Under the pieces are notes generated by a model that ran no database searches, had not been told where the DNA came from, and saw nothing but the letters and a program-made list of their open reading frames with translations. Shown here in pieces: positions 1-11,716 of a DNA stretch of 64,000 nucleotides. Each line of letters starts with the position of its first letter. Position 1 is the first letter of the stretch. Position numbers and translations under genes: made by a program. Origin of the DNA: Erodium maritimum. Lineage: Eukaryota; Streptophyta; Magnoliopsida; Geraniales; Geraniaceae. The stretch spans positions 51,667,825 to 51,731,824 of the forward strand of contig OY997591.1 in NCBI GenBank assembly GCA_963921825.1. Direction: 5' to 3'.

Positions 1-1092
1 CAAAAATTCCAAACTTTGAATTAGAATCGCGAGAATGACGGCGAGACTCCGCCTCCGCCTGGAACAACTCCGACAACCACTCAACCACCGAGTTCTGATC
101 GACGGTCTGCAACAGCCTCACTGCCAAATCATTTGTCATCTTCAATCTCTCCTTTTGTAACTTAGAACCCAGAGGATTTGAGACTCCACAATCAACAAAT
201 GGGAATCTCTGTTTTGGAGCAACAATCCATTTGGCCGGGAAAGGCTCCTTTTCAGGTCGAGCTTGAGTCACAAACAGCTTGAAACCCTTAAAATCAAAAC
301 CGTTGTACACTTCAATGGCTTTCAACGCTGAAACAGAGGATTGAAAACCCACAAAACCGAAACAACAACCTTTCCTGTTAGGTCGCTTCAGTGCAATCGC
401 AGACTCGATAGATCCAAAAGCTCCAAAAGTGGAAAGCAACCAATCATTAGAAGTACCAAAAGGAAAATTATACACAATTTTTTTAAACCTGTAGAATCCG
501 ACGCCACCTTAGTAGCAGCTGTCAGTCCGACATTTTGGGTAAACTGGTAACACTCTCCTCCTTGTTGATGACCAACACCGCAACCACTTGGGAGTTATCC
601 GCAAATGTGGCCACTTGGGAGTTGTCCGCAACAACGGGAGAAGAAACAGAAACATCAACCTTACCAGTAGAGGCAACTCTCACCTTACCTGGACGTCTGC
701 GTTTCTTCCTGGTTCCCTTAACACGATCTGAAGATTTTCCAACATCGGCTGCACCTTCTCCCAACCCCTCCTTCACTAAGACAGATTTACTCTTGGCCGC
801 ACAACAAAGTTGTCCCTTCTTAGTCGAGCAATCCTCAGAAGAAACCTTAATGGTAGCAACAATGGATACATACTCCCCATATAAGGAAATAAAAGAGGAA
901 CAAAAGAGAGAAAACGAGAGCATTTTTAGTTACAGTAGCGGTCCTGTTATTCCTAAAAAACATTAGTTGGGAATTTCTATTCTCAAAACATTGTTTCAGA
1001 CTTCAAAGAGGAGAAACAAAGAATCTTATCGTACCTTGCTTCACCATCTTCGATAAATTATGTGCTTCTTCAGCTTTTGCCTTCAGGGTCAT
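1..1092 (-). pseudogene. RRM-domain protein gene remnant (runs off the window edge)
   Basis: Reading the minus strand, positions about 532 down to 1 encode an RNA-recognition motif: an RNP2-like strand (KIVYNFPFG) and an RNP1-like strand (GCCFGFVGF), followed by GFKLFVTQARP and a helical tail rich in Leu and Glu. Upstream, 923-522 is an open frame with a basic patch (RKKRRRPGK) that ends in a stop. The RRM lies in a different frame, so at least one frameshift separates them; a run of seven A near 481 is one likely site. A possible first exon with an ATG at 1092 (19 codons, donor-like GT at 1034-1033) follows a TATA box, but no acceptor keeps the frame open. The 'GxKLFVT' strand resembles the RRM in the LINE ORF1 at 59.6 kb, so this may be a LINE ORF1-like remnant rather than a host gene. 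The RRM call is fairly sure; the gene model is not. Confidence 0.5.
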
Positions 1093-1194
1093 GGTTCTGG
1101 TCCTTAGCTCAACCTTCGTGCTTCTTCTTTCTGTTAAAACGAGATAGAGAGAGGGGATCATTAGAAGTTGTTCAAATGCTTCAAAGGTAGAGGC

Positions 1195-1200
1195 TTTATA
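1195..1200 (-). promoter_or_regulatory. Candidate TATA box upstream of the RRM remnant
   Basis: TATAAA on the minus strand, inside GGCTATAAAGCC, lies about 105 bases upstream of the ATG at 1092. That spacing suits a plant core promoter with a 5' leader of roughly 70-80 bases. The positional fit is the only evidence. Confidence 0.35.
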
Positions 1201-1723
1201 GCCAAATATGCAAGGGCAATCATGTCATTTCAGAATTGTTTAAGAGACACGTGAGAAGCATGTGACTGGTATTTCACGGAATCAGTCCAATTTAACAAGT
1301 TTTGATACATTTTGAGAATTAATTTGTTAAACGTTTTACTATGTAAGAAAGTTGATAGATCAGGATTATAATTTCAGAATTGACCAAAGTATGACGAGAC
1401 TACGTCAAGTTTTTTCTAGCTTGTATTATGTTTATGGAGACGAAGGCGGCGTATCTTCGTTAAAGAAACACGCCCACGTTACTTTCTCCCTCTCTTAAAG
1501 CACCTCCAACGGTCATCGTTGCGTCGTGGTTTGCAGGTCCTACCACAGCTCATTGCCACGGGTAGCCGTCGCTGGAACCGTGGTTTGCTTAGTCGTCGTA
1601 GGTTGTCGCCTCAGGATCCTACAGCGGTGCGACGAGCCGTCGCTGGCCCAACGGCTAGTCGGCGGGCATGTCCCACGCCGACACACGATGACGCTAGAAT
1701 TCAAAAAAACCATAAATTTTTTC

Positions 1724-1731
1724 TATAAATA
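1724..1731 (+). promoter_or_regulatory. TATA box of Harbinger element 1
   Basis: TATAAATA occurs about 105 bases upstream of the transposase ATG at 1836. A block reading AACGGCTAGTCGGC lies about 70 bases upstream of it. Both features recur at matching places in the Harbinger elements at 16 kb and 27 kb, so this is probably the native transposon promoter. Confidence 0.5.
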
Positions 1732-1835
1732 CACAACAACACATACCCCAAATTTACACATCTTTTCCACACTACAATTTGTCTTTCATCATCTTCTCTC
1801 GCAAACTTCGTTCTCCAAATTTTTTTCTTTTATCG

Positions 1836-3133
1836 ATGGATTGTTTTCCGACGTTGGCGGAGTTAGAGAAAATGACTCCTGAAGAAATAAATGAGACGAT
1901 GATAAGGGTGGCTACAACAACAACGCTACAAATTCAGAATCTGCTTTTGGGAAGTATACATTCAAGGGCAGAATATGAGGCTGAGGGTTTAACCTCGACG
2001 TCGCCACCAAAACGGAGAATGATAGAGCGCAATCGAGACGAATGAAACGACCGCTTTATTGTTGACTACTTTGCACCTAATCCGATGTACAACGATCAAA
2101 AATTTCGTCGATGCTTCTGGATGTCGAGGGAATTGTTCCTACGGATCATGAATGCATTGAGTGACCGGTACGAGTACTTCCGTCAACAACAGGATGCACA
2201 GATTCTCTCCACACCAGAAGTGCACGGTAACACTTTGTCAACTCTGTTATGGAGGTCCCGCCGATGTCGTTGATGAGTACTTGAGAATGGCGGAGAGCAC
2301 TGCTTTGGAATACATCAAGAAGTTTTGCATCGGCGTCATCAAGATTTTTGGGGAAACATATCTGCGACGCCCGACCGAGGAAGGGAGTCAACGAACAGCG
2401 CGACTTCCCGGGATAATAGGGAGTCTCGACTGCATGCACTAGGATTGGAAGAACTGTCATTTGGCATGGGCTGCACAATTCTCAAGCAGGGACCACGGGA
2501 ACATCCCCACAATCATGCTAGAAGTTGTTGCATCCCAAGACATGTGGATACGACACTCCTTTTTCGGAATACCGGACTCCAACAACGACATCAACGTGCT
2601 CAATAGGTCTATATTGTTTCACGAGGCAGTTCGAGGCTTCGCTCCAGGTGTGAATTTCAAGGTCAACGGTAACGAATACACAACCCCTTATTACTTGACC
2701 GATGAATTTATCCTACTTTGGCTAAATTTGTGAAGACAATACTGGCACCACAAACGACAAAGCAAAATGGCTTTGCTAGAGTCCAAGAAGCGTGCCTAAG
2801 AATATCGAACGAGCATTTGGAGTTCTACAAGCTCGCTTCCACATCCTCACTCGTCCGAGCCGAATGTGGGATATGCACTCACTTGCAACCACCATGACTT
2901 GTGTCCTGCACAATATGATTGTTGAGGATCAACGGAGGCTGTACCCCACTGATCTGTTTGTATATATTGATGTCCCGGACCCAGCGCCCCGTAGAGGACC
3001 ACCACCAGCGGTGGTCTTGGATAGTATCATGGGGCATAGAGGAAGGATCTGGGATCGAGATGTCCATAACAACCTCCACACCGACCTCATCGAGCACACA
3101 TGGGCTAAATTTGGAGTTGGCGCCAATAATTAG
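1836..3133 (+). pseudogene. PIF/Harbinger DDE transposase (plant DDE_Tnp_4 type), broken
   Basis: The reading starts at ATG 1836 and runs through several frames. Recognisable family segments, in order, are: an N-terminal region ending in RRMIERNRDE; the FRRCFWMSRELFLRI helix; GSLDCMH, which carries the first catalytic Asp; SNNDINVL with the second Asp; and NIERAFGVLQARFHIL with the catalytic Glu, followed by the conserved C-terminal LHNMIVED. Breaks: a stop after RNRDE (2043-2045), a frameshift between about 2190 and 2260, a TAG in place of the expected Trp just after DCMH, and a further frameshift near 2720-2790. The family enzyme cuts and pastes DNA at TTA/TAA sites with help from a Myb-like partner; this copy cannot make a full enzyme. 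Family assignment is secure. Confidence 0.85.
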
Positions 3134-3357
3134 AGAAATTTAATAATATAATATATTTTATATTTGACATAAATAAAAATAGTAGTTATTTTTAAGGTAG
3201 TTTTTTAAATATTAAAAGTATAAACCATGGTTGTAAACCACTAGTAATGGTCGGAGGTGTAAGGTAGGAGACAGTGGCTTGAAAAAGAGATAAAACCAAA
3301 AATACTCACCCCTGCTCCAAACTACCACACAATAGTTTACGATTAGAGGTGTCTTAA

Positions 3358-3780
3358 AGTAATCAAATAATCAAGTTGTTTTCATTTTCCAATTCCATTT
3401 GATTTCTACTGTGACAAGATGATGTACGTTTCTCTCTTAAAGAAGCATGCCCACGTTTCTTTCTCCCTACAGAAAGAACGAATGGGGCATCATTCCCTGT
3501 CATTTTCTTTTCTGGCGTGAAATTATGATTTTGCTGAAAAATCAAGTGACACACATCAAGGAATTGGATCAGATAAAAGAAAATTGCATTTCATCTTGGT
3601 CTATCCTTTGACAAGAAATACTTAAGTATCAGCGGTTCCGTCCCTGAATCACATGGCGGCATCAACAATTGACAAAGTACCTTAATTCAGTGCGGCTAGC
3701 AAAAAAGAATCGGATATTTTACATACATTTGAATAAGCATCGCAGCTGAATCCGTCTCCAACAATCCTCTGTAGAAGTTC
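3358..3780. other. 3' flank of the bZIP gene
   Basis: AT-rich sequence between the Harbinger element and the bZIP stop codon. It should contain the bZIP 3' UTR and poly(A) site (minus strand). I see no other gene or repeat in it. Confidence 0.4.
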
Positions 3781-6700
3781 TTACCGCTCCCCGTTGCAAG
3801 GGCTTACGCCCCCACGGATCCGTTTCTGCAGATGCTCCAAGCTAGCCACTCGTTGCAACGAAGCAGCTCGTCCCATCTTGTTCCCTGCTACTATTTCAGC
3901 AGATGAATTCTCAACTGAGGAATTTTCTAATACAACTCTTGGGTGGTCATTAATAACTGGTGTGATAGGGTTTGGGTTAGTAGAAGGGGGTTGGTAAAAC
4001 TGGTGTTTTTGGTCATCTTGCACTGGAACTGCTGCATCTGCTGATGTTTCTGAAGGACTTCCCTCGAATGATGGCATGCCCATATCAGATATGGCATGAA
4101 ACATTGGGTTTATCCCCGTTATTCTTTTCACTGTCTCCTCAGCCATCTTCACCTGTAAAAGTAATCATCCCAATGGTACATACATTCATAAGCCTCTATA
4201 GTTGCATGCCAATAGGATCTTTTGATTATTGGATAGTTACCCATAACTTTGAAAGAAAATGTCTGTCTAGGCTACTGATTAAAATGCATCCTGAGTTCAA
4301 CAATGATTGATGACTTACTTTTGCTCGCATCATTTCGACATCAGCTTTCAGAACTCTATTGTCAACTGCAGCATCATTGTACTTCTGGCTTACGTCAGTA
4401 AGGCGCTTCAGCAATGAAGAGTTTTCTACTCTTAATTGGGAAACCTACAGAAAACAATGGGTAAGAAGATCTATGGTAGAAATTTTGTTCTCTTCGGAAA
4501 AAAAGAAGAAGAAAAGGAAACCACAATAGGAGGGAAAAGACAGCATACCTGAGTTTCAAGCTCAGTCAAATGTGCTTGCTTTCTTCTTCGCGAACGCCTT
4601 GCAGATTCCCGGTTGGAAAGCATTCTGTAATACAGATGAAATGATAAGCAGGGTTGAAAATTATGTGTATTTTGCATCACATGCACAAGTGTGTAGCAGG
4701 TAAAGTGTCACAAGACAATATGTTACCATATTATCTTCGACCCCTCGTGAAGTGGTAAAAATATTCGACAAACATGCCTACATTACTACATATATATTTT
4801 CAGTTGACTAAACCATATTATAATAACTTAATGACGTGTTTGAAAATTTTAATTGGCTACTCTTTTCAGAATTAGTCTTCTCGAAATGTTCAAATCGAAA
4901 TGCTTTGATCTTCTAACCCAGCGTGCCAACTCACATAGTACAATTTAAAAACTTTTTATCAAGAACTTGTGTTTCTTTAGACTGTCAAACAGATGATATA
5001 GTGACTTACTCTCCATATATGATAACAGCAAAATCCAAGATCTGCAAATAGGAAACCCAAACTTCAGTAATCAAAACAATAAAGGCAGTTTACCTCCTTA
5101 CACGTTTTACATCCGCTGGGTCCATATTCTCAGTTGTTTCCATTTCTCCATCAATGTTATCATCATCTGAAAGATCTCTAGATGATCCACTTGTTGTTTG
5201 CTTTGCTGGAGCTCCAGAGTTCTTTTGCATAGCGGGTAAGGAAGGAATACTAAGAGATCCACTGACATCTTTGTCCTGTGACCTTGACAAATCGTTTCCA
5301 GGCCCTGGCATTGTAACAAAACGTGGGTAATAGATTCATGATACAATTGCATAACCCATCCCGCCACTCCCCACTTCATTGAACTAGTACATAGAAAATA
5401 ATAGCAGAATGAGCAAGTCTTTTTGGTAAATTGTAAAATATTATACCAATATAACTATAGAATGTGCAAATAAGTCCAGAGACACAAACATTCCATATAC
5501 CATCTCATTCCTTCATGATAAATAGATTGAGCATGATGAACAAAGAAAATGGATCAAAAGATGCTGAATGTAAAAGGCAACGGTTGTTGCTTGATTATTT
5601 TTGGTGCATCCTACCCTTGGGATAGAAAGTTAAACACATCTTATTGTCATGCAACTTTTAGTCATCTCAACAATCACAACCACAACATAGTCACCATAAA
5701 TCATATCCCATCTTATTTATCTCCCCATCAGTGTCATTTACGATGCAAGGCACAAACTTCTTAAGGGACATGGAGCAAGGCGCGTGCCATTTGAAAATGA
5801 GGACAAAAATAGAAAAACTCTTCCAGTCATACTAAACAAACATCACCTAATGAGTCATGGATAAACCTAATGGTTCTAATAGTCAACAAGCTTATGTTAA
5901 AAGTAAAAATAAAGAAAACTGAAGAACAATGGATAAAATCCAAGTTATCAATACTCTAATTAGTATTAGTCAACATGATTGTATAGATTGACACCCAATC
6001 CAATCAAGCATCTGATCAAACCAAAGTGTTGGACAGTGGCTAAGTTGTTATCTAATAATAATAATAACTAGAACAAATATTTAAGAATGATTTTCATATA
6101 ACTAAAGCATAGTTGAAAATGATAAATACTATATTACTTATTGATAAAATTATTATGCATAAGCGGCTTCGGTATTTCACTTTCTTGCTTCCATGTGGTA
6201 AGAACTAGAAAAGCAAGTTCTCTTAAACTCTCAGAGCTGGTGCTATATTGGTAGGCCCTTTGACAACTGGGGTGGCAATCCCTTTAACCAAAAGGAATTT
6301 CAGTAACTATGCCCATTAGTTGATATTTCCATATGAAATGGAGGCTTGAAGATTGGACAGGAATCTCACAAAACTCATATTAGAATATTCAATTGCCTAC
6401 TTCTTTCTTCCATGGATATAAACCTATATCACTTAAGGTTTGGCTACATCAAGTTAAATTCCGGAGCTGGGCTAGTGTTTGTTCACTATCATTGGTCAAC
6501 ACAGAACAATGAAATGCACAAATACACACTACATTCATCAAAATACAGGGACATGCATAAAAGGGCATAGGTGTTGGAGGTACAAACCTTTAGGAGCTTG
6601 AGATCCCAACTGTGTAGAATTGGAAACTTGCGATCCAGCATCAGCCTGCACAGCAGACTCTTGCGATTTTACAAAAGATGCCTATTAACATCAAAAATCA

Positions 6701-8550
6701 CATCAAAACTAAAGATCATCTAATATAGGAGAGTAAAAAATGAGAATAGTAAGTGGAACATTTCTCAAGGTGGGAGAGCAACTGCAGTCACTGTTTCTTC
6801 TTTGCACTAGAAGGAATGTTATTAATTACTAAGATGAATGAAGCATATTTTTTCAAAACATTTCAGGCTGCGCTTGGATAGCTATTTGTTGGAATGAGAA
6901 CGGGAATCACCCGCTCTTTTGATCCCTATGTCCATTCCTATTCTCTTACATCACCATATTTTCTATCCATTTGTTTTGCACATGAGACTCAAACTATGTG
7001 ATTAGGGAATGATAATCAAGATGAAGGTAAAATACACGCTAACTAAGGGGATTCTCAGACCCTCATCCAAACACAGCCCCAGTGTCTTACACTTCGGCTG
7101 ATTAACTTTTTAGGATATGCATATAATCTTATATATCTTCGCAAACATAACTTTATTCCTCGCCTCTTATCAGGGTCAATCTTCCAAGACATGTTTCTGC
7201 TTACGGCCTATTTGTGTTTGTGCTCTACCTCTTCTTTCTTTTCTAAGGATAATAATAACAATTTACATAATTTTGTTTTTATTGAGGACTTTATTATTTT
7301 TCCTTTACACAGAAAAGCAAATTCGGCCTGCAACACATGATCATATTAAGCACAAGTCCCACCAAAGTCATGATGCACACAGAATCTAGCAAGGTAAGAA
7401 AACATCATGAAATTGCTGTGCTTCAGGTCATGTGCCAACCAACTACATCCTACGGAACCTGCATTTGGTTATGATAAACATGCAACCATGATGGTTCAAA
7501 ACATAGGTACAAAATGTTGGAAGCATATACCATGAACTAGTTCTAGTTATCTTCCTCATCTATCTAAAAACACAACATTTAGGTGGTGCTTTGATAAGGA
7601 TTTTTCGCCTGGGAAAAAAATTCCCATTGTTGATGTTTGGACTAAAATGAACTCATTCACACTATCTTTCATACTTTTTCATGAAAACTGTAAGTCATAA
7701 TCATGTCAGTCTTGACATATCACATGAAATTTACTTTAAAATCGTCATTGATCAGAAGACAAAGTAATGGGTTTTTCTTTTTTTTTTGATTAATTCTAAT
7801 AAAGCAAGACATTCCCAGATCCAAACACGTACTAAATTCTCCTATGATTCATTGTTTGTTTGTGATTCTGAAGAAACATAAGCATGAACCCATGTGAGTT
7901 TACAGCGACTATTAAGATGATTTCAGCTAATATTCTGTCCCCCAAACAAGAAAACACTTGAAAATCATAAGCGTTCTTTAGATTGCATATATCTGGACAA
8001 TCAAACACGGCTAAAAGTAAAAAAAAAATCCAGGACCAAATATATCAAAACAAAGTATACAAACAAACAATGAATTATAGGAGATTTAGCCGGAAGATTT
8101 TCTTATGAAGATATTCTCATTGATTTCCCTAAATTTCTCGGAAGGTATAGAAAGTCAAAACAATGATAATAAGTGAAAAATAAGATTTACCCGAGACATG
8201 GCAACAGCAGCGCACGCCAGGTTGAGCTTGCTCTTGAGGAGAGCCTGGTACTGCTCGGGATCCGCCGGAACACTGGAAGAGGTCACATCAAACGACGTAG
8301 CAGCAGCTTTGTCGTCGCTGGGTTTTGGGTTGGGATCCGGATTCGGAGACGGGTCGTTCTTGATCTCTACGACCTCGCTTTTCTCCCCGGACGAGGACGG
8401 AGCGGACGCCGAGGAGGCGGAGGCCTCCTGGAGAAAGCGCTGAAAGGCCCACTCGGAGGCACTGCGATTCATTTTGGAAGGATCGCCAGCCGCCGCCGGC
8501 GGGGACCAATACTGATTGGAGATTTCATCCACTGAGAACACCCTATCCAT
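3781..8550 (-). CDS. CPRF2: Group C bZIP transcription factor (CPRF2/BZO2H-like), six exons
   Basis: Nuclear DNA-binding factor of the plant Opaque2-like (group C) bZIP family; members bind ACGT-core sites as homo- or heterodimers, often with group S1 bZIPs. Exons read on the minus strand: 8550-8191, 6681-6588, 5304-5094, 4624-4549, 4444-4319 and 4152-3781. All junctions are GT-AG and phases agree, giving 1239 nt or 412 residues, the normal size for BZO2H/CPRF2. The N-terminus [15 protein letters not shown] and the block [13 protein letters not shown] are typical of the family. The acidic stretch [11 protein letters not shown] precedes the basic region ([13 protein letters not shown], about residues 224-236), which is followed by a leucine zipper reaching about residue 290. 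The C-terminal domain has RITGINPMF and FEGSPSE, the group C hallmark. No breaks were seen. Intron 1 (1.5 kb) contains a MITE. The choice between bZIP9, 10, 25 and 63 orthology is open; the symbol means closest named type. Confidence 0.93.
6866..7078. mobile_element. Small MITE in bZIP intron 1
   Basis: About 213 bp beginning GGCTGCGCTTGGAT and ending in the near inverse ATCCAAACACAGCC. Such 'GGCTGTGTTTGGAT' ends are common in plant hAT-type MITEs. No convincing target duplication is visible. It lies in the intron in the antisense or neutral orientation and breaks no splice site. Confidence 0.5.
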
Positions 8551-9199
8551 TTTCTCTCTCTGCGTCTTCTTTTTTTCGCCAATTGGCTCTTTCTCTCTAC
8601 TTGCTTCTTCTCTTTGGAACTATTTCTTTTTATTTCTCTGATATTTTATGTAATTTCTTGTTCATTCCGGGGGTACATTCGTCACAAAGTTGTCAAATAA
8701 GGTTGTGTTTGGAATTCCTGAGTGGACCCGTTTATCCATCTCAATTTCTAATTCTAGATTTTTTATATTCTATTTTCTTACCAAGATATTCAATTCCAAG
8801 TGGATAACAACTAATTGCAATTGGACATCAAAATTCAGGATGTTTCTCAACTTTTAGTTTAGGATATTATATTGAATGTTTTAACTAGTGTTGGTAGAAA
8901 GAATCTCAAATTTGTCATAAATAACGGATACAAACAAAGAGTGATTTTTGAAAATAAATTCTTTTGAACAAAAGTTCTGATAATTTATCAATAATAATAA
9001 AGGAGAGTCGTTATAACAGTAGGGTCTTAGAACGTCCCTGTTCAAAAAACTCAGAGACAAATTGACCGTAGCTACAAACGGTTTTGAAGAAGTATGATAA
9101 CTTAATAAAACTAAAACTAACAAACTGAAGAAAACCGCCCAAAATGGTGTCTAAATGATGTTTGATCTCATGGAGATGACTCTTTTCGTCGTGAGGAAT
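8551..9199. other. 5' flank of the bZIP gene
   Basis: The first 100 bases upstream of the bZIP ATG are pyrimidine-rich on the coding strand's template side (CT repeats), consistent with a plant 5' UTR and promoter. No clear TATA box was picked out. Beyond about 8880 the sequence is AT-rich and unremarkable; the 3' end of the neighbouring retroposon copy probably begins near 9200. Confidence 0.35.
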
Positions 9200-10234
9200 G
9201 CGACCAAATGAACTCAACGGTAGTACCGGGAGGATAAGCTTGAACCAGAGACCCCTCCTTAGGTAGGTCCTTGAAGCCTCAAGTGTCTAGCATTCCTTCC
9301 GGCGGGGCTGTTACCAGCCCTCGTCTGGTCTTCACGAGATTCCCCTACAGATTCTCTATTATTTCGTAACGTCATAGATGGGACAATCCTTGAAGGGCTA
9401 GCAGACCTAGACTCTGAGGTATGACCTTCCTCTAAGGACCGCCCCCCGTTCTCCTCGAGCCCTATCTCTCTTACCTAGAGGTTAGACAGCGTGTTCGGGG
9501 TTACGATGTATCTCCTTCTCCGAGGTGACGAGGCCTTAGGTAGAGTGTTTGAGATCAACAGTGCAAAGCCTAGAGGACTCAATGGTCCTGTAGCAACCGT
9601 CCCCCAATATGTGGCGTAGGACTTCTCGAGGTTGTCTGATCTGAATTCCAAGAAGAAATCATCAAACTTGGGTAACCCTAGCATCTCCAGATCACAAGCA
9701 CGGATCAAATGACCGATTCAAGCGCAATTGTAGAAAAATGTGGGGAGCCGATCATAGGTCAGGGTGACCTTAATCGGTTTTGGGAACTCCCGAAACGTCA
9801 TGATCATAGTCCGAAAAAGGGGACGATAGAGCTCTATCCAAAAACAAACATTAACAATCCCTCCCCAACACAAGCTCCACTGGTTACACGGGATATCCAC
9901 GCACTCCCCTCGCGTGGATCCAATGAATTCACCAGTAGCCTTCGTACGGACCGATGGCGGGAGACCCCTTACATGCACCCATAGTCGGATACGATCCAAA
10001 TTGGGGAGATCCTTAGCCATCGGGTCCACTATCTCCGCTAGCATCAACGGTTATCCATTGAAGCACCAAGGCTCGTTGTTGCGAACCCAAGCCTTAGCCT
10101 CTTGAGGGTCAAAGTATAAATCGTAGGTCCCAGGTTCCAAGTCCTTCACCACCAAACCCGACACCGAACGTCCTCATGCTCGCGTAATGATCTTGAGCAT
10201 GAAATCTTTTCGGGGCGGCTTTGGTGCCACCAAC
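9200..10234 (-). pseudogene. ORF1-only LINE relative, copy 1 (DUF4283/zinc-knuckle protein), decayed
   Basis: On the minus strand 10234-10047 ends with a stretch reading EPWxFNG-like in degraded form. Positions 10047-9718 then encode DLPNLDRIRLWVHVRGLPP and later KVTLTYDRLPTFFYNC, where other copies have the zinc knuckle. This matches the copy at 35.7-34.9 kb (LQLWVHVRGLSS, then KVDLTYTKLPSFCFNC) but the first knuckle Cys is Phe here and a stop follows. Positions 9708-9475 hold a further open stretch. The family corresponds to plant DUF4283 plus zf-CCHC_4 proteins, known as LINE ORF1/Gag-like nucleic-acid-binding proteins. No endonuclease or reverse transcriptase follows on the 3' (left) side. 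Outer limits are approximate. Confidence 0.6.
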
Positions 10235-10430
10235 TAGGGGTGGGTAAACTACTTGCGAATTTGTGTCTGCACGTATTTCCGCCAGACCCGCTAATCGATT
10301 ATGACTCATCCATCGGTTCTTGGGTCGGATACAGATTAAAATTAATAATATCCGCATATTATTGGTAGGATATCGGATCGGATCCGGATTACTCGCGGAT
10401 ATCCGATCCGCCCAATATATAACACTTCGT
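10235..10430. mobile_element. Terminal fragment of a hAT-like element
   Basis: Begins TAGGGGTGGGTAAACT, the kind of end common in plant hAT non-autonomous elements. It continues with palindromic GGATATCGGATCGGATCCGG-type sequence rich in GGATAT/ATATCC. I could not find the opposite end, so this may be a truncated or deleted copy. It abuts the N-terminal side of the DUF4283 relic. Confidence 0.35.
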
Positions 10431-11646
10431 ATAATCTTCTAATCTCCACCATTCATCTTTTCTGATATTTTTAAACATTGTCTCAGATCATTCCACGTGG
10501 TTTAACCAACACCACCACCCACACCTTATCTTTCCAAATGATCCATCCAAAATCATCTACTTCTATCAACGTTATTTCTCTGTATCTCTTCTACTCTCAT
10601 CCAAAATATAGAACCCTAGCTAACAATTTTATTGCTCAAACATTCGGCAGCTCCTCTGTTGCTACATCCAAGGTTGGCAATATTTGTGTCAAGCCAGATG
10701 TCAATTATGATGTCGTAACATCATTTGTGCACAACTGGTGTGAAGCTGAAAGAAGATGTCAACACAGAATGTCATTGACATGCTAGTAAGCAAGAGTACA
10801 CGCGCGTGAAGTTTTTCAAGTATATCCAGAACATATACACACTTACCCAGTCTGCTGATTTGTTTCTTAGTTTAAAGATACTTCTTTAATAAATATCCTC
10901 TCTATTTTAGAAAGTCTCTAGAACAAGGAAACAAGGAGATTCACCTTGATCGTGACTTTAGAGATTAAGGAAACCCTAGGAGTCACGATACAAGGTGATT
11001 GGAGCTATAGATATCGAATCATTCTTCATAGATCGGTTCGGTTCGAAAATTACACTTTAGGCATATTCTGAGAAGTCGACATCGTTCTTTTTGTCCAGAA
11101 GGACAATTGCATGCATAGCTCTTGATCTCATGATTACAAAGTTCTCAAGCGTGTTGCATTAGCATGTTGAGAATATGTATAAAATGATTCAAAGGGAATA
11201 ATACACTGCTGATGCTACACATCGTATTTGATCAAGTATTGGAGCTATATGTTAATGATCGAAGAATCTCAACTATTCTACAAGCCCAAGAACAATCCGA
11301 GACTGCAAGAGCTCGAAGAATGGAGCTGAGATGGGATCTCAGGTTCAGGGGGAGACTCTGTTTTAGGATTGTCACTTTCTAACAATAGTATAGGTTTGAT
11401 TTGAAGGATTTGATAACTTGTATAAGTTGATTCTTTACTTGATAGTGAAAACCTTTTTCCACTGGCAAAGTGCCTCTAAACGTAGGTATGATGTTCCGAA
11501 CTGGGTAACCAATCTTGTGTCTCCATGTGTGTTTGATTCTTCTAAGTTTATTGTTGCCTTCATGTATCTTAGATAGCAAGATGTCAGAGTATAAATCGTA
11601 ACTTTTAGATTGACATCTTGCTTTTGCACCCGACTAGAATTTTAAT
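10431..11646 (+). mobile_element. Probable 5' LTR/leader region of a Copia (SIRE-like) relic
   Basis: Non-coding sequence immediately upstream of a tRNA-type primer binding site and a Copia gag. The LTR start was not determined; the LTR-like part may begin near 10640. Direct evidence is only its position before the primer binding site. There is no long open frame. Confidence 0.4.
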
Positions 11647-11658
11647 TGGTATCAAAGT
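11647..11658 (+). other. Primer binding site (initiator Met-tRNA type)
   Basis: TGGTATCAAAGT matches TGGTATCAGAGC, the plant initiator-Met tRNA 3'-end complement, at 10 of 12 positions. It sits 59 bases upstream of the first gag ATG, as expected directly after a 5' LTR of a Copia element. It fixes the LTR end at about 11646. Confidence 0.6.
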
Positions 11659-11716
11659 AGTTTTCCCAATATAAAGTGGTGTGATCTAGAAGGGAAATTA
11701 ATTCTAAGAGTGCACA

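Larger units (their letters stand above)
1499..3354 (+). mobile_element. PIF/Harbinger DNA transposon with decayed transposase
   Basis: The element starts AGCACCTCCAACGG and ends in the imperfect inverse (CGATTAGAGGTGTCT). It is flanked by TAA on both sides (1496-1498 and 3355-3357), the 3-bp target duplication expected of PIF/Harbinger. Inside are a GC-rich leader, a TATA box, a short AT-rich 5' UTR and one transposase pseudogene. No Myb-like second gene is present, in contrast to the two related elements at 16-19 and 25-27.5 kb. It lies between the RRM remnant and the 3' end of the bZIP gene. Confidence 0.8.
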
